A stretch of DNA of 21,232 nt from Bacteroidales bacterium UBA1208 (lineage in GTDB: Bacteria > Bacteroidota > Bacteroidia > Bacteroidales > P3). How positions within the stretch are numbered: the first letter of the stretch is position 1; every line of letters begins with the position of its first letter. The stretch spans positions 597 through 21,828 of the forward strand of contig DBXQ01000054.1 in NCBI GenBank assembly GCA_002309955.1. The letters are read 5' to 3'. Both the position numbers and the translations under genes were made by a program. Below are positions 16,190-21,232 of the stretch, piece after piece. The notes under the pieces are model-generated. The model was not told the origin of the DNA, made no database searches, and saw only the letters and a list, made by a program, of their open reading frames with translations.

Positions 16190-16259
16190 TTCGTTAATCA
16201 ATTTACACATTCACACATTCACACATTCACACATTCACACATTAACACGTTCACACGTT
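16190..16259 (-). repeat. Seven-copy 8-bp tandem repeat at the rsmH stop
   Basis: Bases 16204-16259 are seven consecutive 8-mers. On the plus strand they read one TACACATT, four identical CACACATT, one AACACGTT and one CACACGTT. On the minus strand they read as GTGTGAAT-type units, followed by TGATTAACGA up to 16190. The rsmH TGA stop lies within the array. Identical tandem units make it prone to slippage, so the length may vary between strains. Confidence 0.9.
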
Positions 16260-17153
16260 CCTCTCTGCCACACGCAGGCGGGCACTACGGGCACGCGGAT
16301 TACGTTGCACCTCCTCGTCACCAGCCATCACAGCCTTACGGCTCACAGGAACCAACGGAACGATAGGATTGCCATAGAAATCCTTCTCCACCTCACCTTC
16401 GAAATTCCCCGCACGGAAGAAATTCTTCACCAGCCGGTCTTCAAGCGAATGATACGACATCACCACCATTCTACCCTCAGGCCTCAGCAATTCCACACCC
16501 TGTTGCAACAAAGCCTTCAAAGCCTCCAACTCACCGTTCACCTCAATACGCAACGCTTGGAACAGCATGGCCAGATACTTGTTTTCCATTCCTTTAGGCA
16601 GATGACGGCTCACCGCTTCGCGCAAATCAAAAGTTGTCACAATCTCAGCTTCCGAACGGGCTTGACAAATTGCCTTGGCCATCTGTCGGGCATTGGGCAG
16701 CTCACCATACAGGTGCAGAATCTGCGTCAACTCGGCCTCGTCGACACTATTCACCAACGTGCGGGCTGTCAACTCCTGTCGCCTGTCCATCCGCAAATCC
16801 AGTTCCCCGTCCAACCGGGTGGAAAAACCCCGTTCGGCCACATCGAACTGGTGCGACGACACTCCCAAATCCGCCAGAATTCCGTCAACACTCCTCACCC
16901 CCTCCAACCGGAGGAAACTCTTCATATATCTGAAATTTTCATGTATCAACTTAAACCGGGAATCCTCCAAGGCATTAGCCAGTGCATCGGCATCCTGGTC
17001 GAAAGCATACAAACGACCCTCGGAACCCAAACGCGACAAGATAGCACGCGAATGCCCGCCACCACCGAAGGTGACGTCCACATAAATCCCGTCAGGCTTT
17101 ATGTTCAAATTCTCGATGCATTCATTGAGCATCACCGGCAGATGGTACATCAT
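16251..17153 (-). CDS. rsmH: 16S rRNA m4C1402 methyltransferase RsmH (MraW)
   Basis: RsmH N4-methylates C1402 of 16S rRNA in the decoding centre using S-adenosylmethionine. The SAM-binding motif VDVTFGGGGHS is at residues 25-35. GILADLGVSSHQFD and RLDGELDLRMD follow. VVMSYHSLEDRLVKNFF and the C-terminal RARSARLRVAER block are family signatures. Length (300 aa) is normal. The start overlaps the end of mraZ by 32 nt (17122-17153). A second ATG directly follows the first (MM), and either could be used. The last residues before the stop (Asn-Val) come from the spacer repeat. Confidence 0.96.
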   Translation of the reverse strand: MMYHLPVMLNECIENLNIKPDGIYVDVTFGGGGHSRAILSRLGSEGRLYAFDQDADALANALEDSRFKLIHENFRYMKSFLRLEGVRSVDGILADLGVSSHQFDVAERGFSTRLDGELDLRMDRRQELTARTLVNSVDEAELTQILHLYGELPNARQMAKAICQARSEAEIVTTFDLREAVSRHLPKGMENKYLAMLFQALRIEVNGELEALKALLQQGVELLRPEGRMVVMSYHSLEDRLVKNFFRAGNFEGEVEKDFYGNPIVPLVPVSRKAVMAGDEEVQRNPRARSARLRVAERNV

Positions 17154-17619
17154 TCAGCATAGTTTTTGGGGCGTCATCCTTACGCCCGAGTCTTTGGTCA
17201 ACAATCTCAGCGAAATTCACAATCTCGCTGTTCATCTTGTCGTATGCCGAACGTTCCCAAATCTCTATACACTTGCCGGTAGCCTGTAGTACTATCTCCT
17301 TCGCATCGCCGATTATCGCTTTCCGCTCGGGAGGCACCATCAAACGGTCGTTACTGTCCAACTCCACGATATTGGCACGCATCATCTGACGCATTATTTG
17401 ATTATCGCGGATGCTGTATGGATTCAACTCTTTCCGGAGGATTTCCACCTCATTCTGGAAACTGGCATACGTCCATAGCTCCAAGCACTCGGCAGTGAAC
17501 CCTTGACGGATTACAAAACGGCAATCTTCCGTCTCCAACTGCTTTTTTAGCGCAATCGGAAGCTTGAATCGACCGTTCGAATCCATCTTACAGTATTCTG
17601 TGCCAAGTATTAAAGCCAT
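17122..17619 (-). CDS. mraZ: Transcriptional regulator MraZ
   Basis: MraZ is the DNA-binding regulator that heads most dcw clusters and controls its own operon. Two SpoVT-AbrB-type repeats are visible. The first lies around residues 7-55 (MDSNGRFKLPIALKKQL). The second lies around 85-135 (LDSNDRLMVPPERKAIIG). About 20 extra residues at the C-terminus make it 165 aa, against about 150 in E. coli. It is the first gene of the minus-strand cluster. Four phased TGG boxes lie 41-85 nt upstream of its ATG (17617-17619), matching the expected target of an autoregulator. No Shine-Dalgarno sequence is seen. Confidence 0.95.
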   Translation of the reverse strand: MALILGTEYCKMDSNGRFKLPIALKKQLETEDCRFVIRQGFTAECLELWTYASFQNEVEILRKELNPYSIRDNQIMRQMMRANIVELDSNDRLMVPPERKAIIGDAKEIVLQATGKCIEIWERSAYDKMNSEIVNFAEIVDQRLGRKDDAPKTMLNDVPSAGDAQ

Positions 17620-17659
17620 TTTACATACTATTTTTCAGAATGCTAAAATACAACTATTT

Positions 17660-17704
17660 TTCCAATAATTGCCATTTTTTGCCAAAAAAAGTTATTAACT
17701 ACCA
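17660..17704 (-). promoter_or_regulatory. Candidate MraZ operator: phased TGG boxes
   Basis: Read on the minus strand, TGGTA, TGGCA, TGGCA and TGGAA begin at 17704, 17684, 17674 and 17664. The last three are spaced exactly 10 bp apart; the first is exactly 20 bp away, as if one box in a five-box ladder is lost. E. coli MraZ is known to bind direct TGGG-type repeats separated by 5 nt, which gives the same 10-bp period. Position just upstream of mraZ supports autoregulation. A TATTTTAG (minus strand, about 17645-17652) is one base from the -7 consensus. Confidence 0.6.
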
Positions 17705-17789
17705 TTTTTTCATTACTCGCTTATACGTAAAAGCCAAAAAAAGGTTTCACTTTTCGACAAAATCCTGTTAATAAAATCGAATCTGTGAA

Positions 17790-17828
17790 TCTGATTTACA
17801 CATTTACACATCAACACGTTCATTAACC
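17790..17828 (-). repeat. Intergenic repeat upstream of mraZ
   Basis: On the minus strand the order is GGTTAATGAAC, GTGTTGAT, GTGTAAAT, GTGTAAAT, CAGATT. It is the only copy not directly following a gene on its own strand within the window. Its orientation still matches the downstream dcw cluster. Confidence 0.65.
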
Positions 17829-18020
17829 ACTCTTCACCATAACCATGCATTAACACAATCTTTTTTCACCTGTTGACTTGGTCGAAAAAGGGTTGTTCTT
17901 CGATACTTACCATTAAACAACTTTCAGCGGAACAGTCAAAGGACTGGCATGCAGCATTCAGGTACCCATGTTCAAGAACTACGACGGCAACTGCACAAGG
18001 ACGATAATGGAGAAAAAAAT
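17829..18020. other. Unassigned intergenic stretch
   Basis: These roughly 190 bases between the dcw promoter region and the peptidase promoter contain no gene I can recognise. They are less AT-rich than the flanks and hold short open frames on both strands (for example 17866-18063 minus, 65 codons). None has a recognisable product or start context. They might be upstream control sequence or a decayed gene. Confidence 0.4.
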
Positions 18021-18021
18021 C

Positions 18022-18049
18022 TGTGTATGAAAAAAAAATCGTACCTTTG
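18022..18049 (+). promoter_or_regulatory. Bacteroidota-type promoter for the S46 peptidase gene
   Basis: TACCTTTG at 18042-18049 is a perfect match to the Bacteroidota -7 element TAnnTTTG, preceded by an A-tract. A TGTG at 18022-18025 is an imperfect -33 element at about the right distance. Transcription would begin near 18055, leaving a leader of roughly 200 nt before the peptidase ATG. Confidence 0.65.
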
Positions 18050-18065
18050 CAGTTCGAAATCATTG

Positions 18066-18094
18066 TTCTTTCCCCATCGGCGATGAGGAAAGAA
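18066..18094 (+). promoter_or_regulatory. Leader stem-loop 1 (near-perfect palindrome)
   Basis: Arms TTCTTTCC (18066-18073) and GGAAAGAA (18087-18094) pair perfectly. Inside them CATCG (18075-18079) pairs with CGATG (18081-18085) after a single C/A mismatch. It lies about 10 nt after the predicted transcription start. It could be a 5' mRNA-stabilising hairpin, a protein-binding site or part of a leader regulator. No U-tract follows, so it is not a terminator. Confidence 0.6.
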
Positions 18095-18101
18095 GGTATG
18101 T

Positions 18102-18196
18102 CGGTATCGTGCTAACCAAAATGTAACAGACTATTTACAACCATGTTGCATCCATTTTCTCCATACACGGGGCATTTTTGGTTAGGCACAAAGCCG
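18102..18196 (+). promoter_or_regulatory. Leader stem-loop 2 (long bulged stem)
   Basis: GTGCTAACCAAAATG (18109-18123) pairs with 18173-18189, which is its reverse complement apart from one extra T and one extra G. CGG (18102-18104) and CCG (18194-18196) extend the stem beyond a 4x4 internal loop. The apical region is about 49 nt. Together with stem-loop 1 this makes most of the peptidase leader structured. I do not recognise it as a known riboswitch class. Confidence 0.5.
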
Positions 18197-18252
18197 CTAT
18201 TATTAATGTAAAAAATATAAATGCAATATAATTAATAATAAACATCAACAAC

Positions 18253-20424
18253 ATGAAAAAAGTCATTCTTACCCTTACCCTGGCTCTTATGGTCATGGCA
18301 CCGGCAACCAGCCGCGCCGACGAAGGCATGTGGCTCCTCTCGCTCATCGGCAAGAATTATGCCGACATGCAGAAAGCCGGTTTCAAGCTCTCGCCCGAGG
18401 ACATCTACAGCATTAACCAGAACTGCATCAAGGACGCCATCGTAGGCCTCGGCAACGAAGGTCGCCCCTTCTGGCACTTCTGCACAGGTGAGATTATCAG
18501 CAACAAAGGCCTTATCTCCACAAACCACCACTGCGGCTACGGCAAACTGCAGGAACATTCCACAGTAGAGCACGACTACCTGCGCGATGGTTTCTGGGCT
18601 TACAACATGGCACAGGAACTTCCCAACCCTGGCCTGACGGCTTCAATTCTGATACGCATGGAAGATGTCACTGCCCGCGTGCTTGAGTGCCTCAGCGACG
18701 ACATGAGCGAAGACGACCGCGCCAAGGCTGTGCGCAATGTCAGCCAGCGCATTGCCGAGGAAGCCACCCGTGGCACCGACTACGACGCCACCGTCAAGCC
18801 TATGTTCAACGGCAACCAGTACTTCCTCTTCGTTCACATTATCTACAAAGACGTGCGCCTTGTGGGTGCTCCTCCTTCGTCAATGGGCAAATTCGGCGGC
18901 GACACGGACAACTGGTCTTGGCCCCGCCACACCTGCGATTTCTCAATGTTCCGCATCTACACCGCTCCCGACGGCAAACCCGCTGCTTACGCCAAAGAGA
19001 ACATCCCCCTCAAGCCCAAGCATCACCTTCCTGTCAGCGCCCGCGAGCTGAAAGATGGCGACTTTGCCATGGTGCTCGGCTTCCCCGGAACAACCGACCA
19101 TTTCCTCACTTCCTACGGCTTGAAAGAGACAATGGAGGTCTCCAACAAGCTGCGCTACGAACTCCGCACCGTGAAGATCAACATCCTTCGCGAAGAGATG
19201 AACAAGGATCAGGCTATCAAAATCAAATATGCCTCCAAGTATGCCAGTTGCTCCAACTACTGGAAGTACAGCAATGAGCAGAATATCGCCTTGAAGAAAC
19301 TGAACACGATGGCTCTGAAGAAGGAGATTGAGAAGGAGTACTACGATTGGGCTTTAGACAAAGACCCGAAGTATCGCAACGCCCTCAACTTGATTGAGAA
19401 GAGCTATGCCGACCGTCGCGAACTGCAAGAGGCTGTCACTTATCTGGACGAAGGCCTGCTCGAAGGTCCCGAACTGCTCTATCAGTCCACACTTTTCGGC
19501 CGCCACATCAAGGCTATCTGCGAAGAGGACAATCCCGACCAGCGTGACGCCCTCCTTGCCGACTTGCGCGACATGTCCGCCAAGTTCTACAAAGACTACG
19601 ACGAGGCTGTAGAACAGCGCCTCATGGCTGCCATGATGGAGTACACCTACCGCAACATCAATGTCAAATACATCCCCGACTGCCTCAAGACCGCCGACCG
19701 CAAATACCGTGGCAATTTCAATGCCCTGGTGGCTCACCTCTTCAGCCGTTCTATCTTCGCTAATCAGAAAGCGTTCGACGAATTTCTCAAGAATCCCACG
19801 CTCAAACAACTGGAACGCGACGAGATTTACAAGTACGGTAGCGAAATCCTCGAAAAATACCGCGAGGTGTATCTGTCCATCCCCAAGGAAAACCGCGATA
19901 ACTTGACCCGCGGCACCCGCGATTTTGTTGACGGAATCCTGCAAATCAACGCCGGTCGCAAACTCATGTCGCCCGATGCCAACAGCACCATCCGTCTCAC
20001 CTACGGCAACGTGAAGGCCTACGAACCCCGCGACGGTGTCACCTATCATTTCTACACCACTCTCGAAGGTGTGATGCAGAAAGAGGATCCCAACAACACC
20101 GAGTTCATCGTGCCCCAGCGTCTCAAAGACCTCTATGCTGCCAAGGACTACGGCACCTATGCCAATGCACAAGGCCAACTGCCCACATGCTTCATCACCA
20201 ACAACGACATCACGGGTGGCAACAGTGGCTCCCCTGTTCTCGATGCTTATGGCAACCTTATCGGTCTGGCCTTCGACGGCAACGGTGAAGCCATGAGCGG
20301 CGACATCGATTTCGAAGAAAACCTGCAACGCTGCATCTGCCTCGACAGCCGTTACATGCTCTTCGTCATCGACAAATACGCCAATGCCCAGAACCTCATT
20401 GACGAGATGGACATCGTACGATAA
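18253..20424 (+). CDS. Secreted S46-family dipeptidyl-peptidase (DPP7/DPP11 type)
   Basis: S46 enzymes are periplasmic serine exopeptidases that release dipeptides from peptide N-termini, feeding amino-acid fermentation in Bacteroidota. A signal peptide covers about residues 1-22 (MKKVILTLTLALMVMAPA, cut before DEGMW, the usual mature start). TNHHCGY holds the catalytic His (92 or 93). HTCDFS holds the likely Asp229, and GGNSGSP the nucleophile Ser658. The residue 18 after Ser is Gly676; Gly at this place is reported for DPP7 (hydrophobic P1) and Arg for DPP11 (Asp/Glu P1), so DPP7-like specificity is inferred. Length (723 aa) is typical. It has no type IX secretion domain. It is divergent from mraZ, monocistronic, with its own promoter and terminator. 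Confidence 0.94.
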   Translation: MKKVILTLTLALMVMAPATSRADEGMWLLSLIGKNYADMQKAGFKLSPEDIYSINQNCIKDAIVGLGNEGRPFWHFCTGEIISNKGLISTNHHCGYGKLQEHSTVEHDYLRDGFWAYNMAQELPNPGLTASILIRMEDVTARVLECLSDDMSEDDRAKAVRNVSQRIAEEATRGTDYDATVKPMFNGNQYFLFVHIIYKDVRLVGAPPSSMGKFGGDTDNWSWPRHTCDFSMFRIYTAPDGKPAAYAKENIPLKPKHHLPVSARELKDGDFAMVLGFPGTTDHFLTSYGLKETMEVSNKLRYELRTVKINILREEMNKDQAIKIKYASKYASCSNYWKYSNEQNIALKKLNTMALKKEIEKEYYDWALDKDPKYRNALNLIEKSYADRRELQEAVTYLDEGLLEGPELLYQSTLFGRHIKAICEEDNPDQRDALLADLRDMSAKFYKDYDEAVEQRLMAAMMEYTYRNINVKYIPDCLKTADRKYRGNFNALVAHLFSRSIFANQKAFDEFLKNPTLKQLERDEIYKYGSEILEKYREVYLSIPKENRDNLTRGTRDFVDGILQINAGRKLMSPDANSTIRLTYGNVKAYEPRDGVTYHFYTTLEGVMQKEDPNNTEFIVPQRLKDLYAAKDYGTYANAQGQLPTCFITNNDITGGNSGSPVLDAYGNLIGLAFDGNGEAMSGDIDFEENLQRCICLDSRYMLFVIDKYANAQNLIDEMDIVR

Positions 20425-20427
20425 CAA

Positions 20428-20470
20428 AATGTGTGAATGTGTAAATCAGAATAACGGATTAACACATTCA
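20428..20470 (+). repeat. Intergenic repeat after the S46 gene, hairpin-forming
   Basis: On the plus strand GTGTGAATGTGTAAAT is followed, after a short gap, by GGATTAACACATTC. GAATGTGTAAATC (20435-20447) and GATTAACACATTC (20457-20469) pair at 12 of 13 positions around a 9-nt loop. It is in the transcription direction of the plus-strand gene, so the family follows the strand of the gene, not of the chromosome. Confidence 0.8.
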
Positions 20471-20480
20471 AAACCACACA

Positions 20481-20522
20481 AGCAAAACGGAGAACCCCCA
20501 GTGGGCTCTCCGTTTTGCTTTT
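20481..20522 (+). terminator. Intrinsic terminator of the S46 gene
   Basis: The left arm (20481-20497, AGCAAAACGGAGAACCC) pairs with the right arm (20503-20519) at 16 of 17 positions around a 5-nt loop, with a T-rich tail after it. It lies about 57 nt downstream of the stop codon. The A-rich start of the left arm would also allow some termination in the reverse direction. Confidence 0.92.
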
Positions 20523-20546
20523 CTGCACAACTCTTCTAAGTTTTAT

Positions 20547-20616
20547 GAACGTGAGAATCAATTAATGAACGTGTAAATGTGATAACGCGCAAATTGATTA
20601 ACGAATTATCGAATTC
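20547..20616 (+). repeat. Intergenic repeat downstream of the terminator
   Basis: On the plus strand AATGAACGTGTAAATGTG, GATAACGC and GCAAATTGATTAACG are followed by AATTATCGAATTC. It is another member of the spacer repeat family, in plus orientation, in the 263-nt gap before the sigma factor gene. This places a copy beyond the transcription stop of the peptidase gene. Confidence 0.7.
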
Positions 20617-20661
20617 AAAAAACTCCACTGCGTCAAAAGCCCATTTAATAAAGAGGACTTC

Positions 20662-20681
20662 TATAAGGACATATAAGGACA
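20662..20681 (+). repeat. Tandem decamer upstream of the sigma factor gene
   Basis: TATAAGGACA occurs twice in direct tandem (20662-20671 and 20672-20681), with a degenerate GAGGACTT just before. It lies about 105 nt upstream of the sigma factor start and could be a control site. The remaining sequence up to the start (A-tract, then CACAAATTGCCTCC) holds no clear TAnnTTTG promoter. Confidence 0.4.
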
Positions 20682-20785
20682 AAAGCAAAAAACGTAATCC
20701 ATAGAACCCGCCTAAAAAAAAATTTTACATCCCATGTCACAAATTGCCTCCTTTATGTGCCTTTAGCACTAAACGATCCCTCACT

Positions 20786-21232
20786 ATGCCAAAAAAAACT
20801 CCCGACAAGGAATTTGTCAGCTTCATAAAACAGAACCATGACAAGCTATGGCACATCTGCAAAGACTTCTCCCTCAGTCCCGCATGGGAAACGGAAGATG
20901 CCTTCCAAGAAGTCGTATGTGCCCTGTGGCAAAACTGGCAACAGGCCGACCGCTACGAAAAAAGCAAAGGCTGGATGATGAAAGTAGCCTACCATACCCT
21001 GTTAAACATCAAACGGCAACATGCAAACCAACCCATCAATCAAATCAACGAGAATATGCCATGTGCCATATCCTACCCTGACGACAGTGACATCTTCTTC
21101 ATCCAGATGACGGAACTCCTTCCTAAAAAACTGCGTAATGTTGTAGTAGCACGGTGGCAGGAATTCGATTATAACGGGGTCTCCTGGATGCTTGGCAGCT
21201 CCGTAGTCTCCGCCCGTCAACGTCATTATCGT
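20786..21232 (+). CDS. Sigma-70/ECF-like sigma factor, partial at right edge
   Basis: An open frame begins at ATG 20786-20788 (MPKKTPDKEFVSFIKQNHDK) and stays open for 149 codons to the window end. Residues about 10-75 resemble sigma region 2: an initial KLWHICKDF helix, EDAFQEVVCALWQNW in the place of the DxxQEvf-W core, and KSKGWMMKVAYHTLLNIKRQ matching the WL.rIA.N...n..R pattern. After a short linker, LLPKKLRNVVVARWQEFDYNG and VSWMLGSSVVSARQ fit region 4 with its helix-turn-helix. It probably directs RNA polymerase to a specific regulon. An anti-sigma gene may follow, but it is outside the window. The C-terminus and stop are not seen, and no Shine-Dalgarno sequence is present. Confidence 0.8.
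   Translation, partial: MPKKTPDKEFVSFIKQNHDKLWHICKDFSLSPAWETEDAFQEVVCALWQNWQQADRYEKSKGWMMKVAYHTLLNIKRQHANQPINQINENMPCAISYPDDSDIFFIQMTELLPKKLRNVVVARWQEFDYNGVSWMLGSSVVSARQRHYR

Noticed and set aside
16204..16259. A short array resembling a CRISPR
   Set aside because: The unit is 8 bp with no spacers between copies and no cas genes nearby. It is a simple tandem repeat of the spacer family.
17866..18063. A 65-codon minus-strand frame in the divergent intergenic region
   Set aside because: No recognisable product and no start context, and it overlaps the plus-strand promoter and A-tract. Kept as unassigned sequence.
18066..18094. Palindrome in the peptidase leader read as an intrinsic terminator
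   Set aside because: No U-tract follows, and it lies about 10 nt after the predicted transcription start, so it fits a leader element better.
19354..20427. A 357-codon open frame on the minus strand opposite the S46 peptidase gene
   Set aside because: It mirrors the C-ending codons of the real gene. Its Val/Gly/Glu/Ala-rich product has no family features, and it would run straight from the peptidase terminator.

Overview
The window looks like a chromosomal segment of a Bacteroidota bacterium, most likely order Bacteroidales and possibly Prevotella-like. The evidence is a division and cell-wall (dcw) cluster in Bacteroidota order, a Bacteroidota-type FtsL, an FtsI with a C-terminal PASTA domain, a family S46 dipeptidyl-peptidase, a TAnnTTTG-type promoter and start codons mostly lacking Shine-Dalgarno sequences. 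The family-level assignment is inference.

Bases 36-17619 are all on the minus strand. In transcription order they read mraZ, rsmH, ftsL, ftsI, murE, mraY, a murD remnant, ftsW, murG, murC, ftsQ, ftsA, ftsZ, an EamA-family transporter and mnmA. This set covers lipid I/II synthesis (MurE, MraY, MurG, MurC), septal peptidoglycan polymerisation (FtsW, FtsI), divisome assembly (FtsL, FtsQ, FtsA, FtsZ) and cluster regulation (MraZ, RsmH). The last two genes are a transporter and a tRNA 2-thiouridylase. MurE carries the DNPR motif, so the peptidoglycan is probably meso-diaminopimelate type.

Bases 17620-18252 are a divergent regulatory region. On the mraZ side there are four phased TGG boxes that look like a MraZ operator. 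On the other side there is a Bacteroidota promoter followed by a roughly 200-nt leader with two strong stem-loops. Bases 18253-20424 (plus strand) encode a secreted S46 dipeptidyl-peptidase, which ends in a clear intrinsic terminator. From 20786 a sigma-70-like factor starts and runs off the right edge.

Three things stand out. First, the gene in the murD position encodes only the C-terminal domain of MurD (179 residues), with its ligase motifs eroded. Second, nearly every true intergenic spacer carries a degenerate repeat built on an 8-bp period (GTGTGAAT/GTGTAAAT units followed by nnATTAAC units). It is oriented with transcription on both strands, often supplies the stop codon of the upstream gene, and contains stops in all three frames. 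Third, there is the MraZ-like operator and the structured leader of the peptidase gene.
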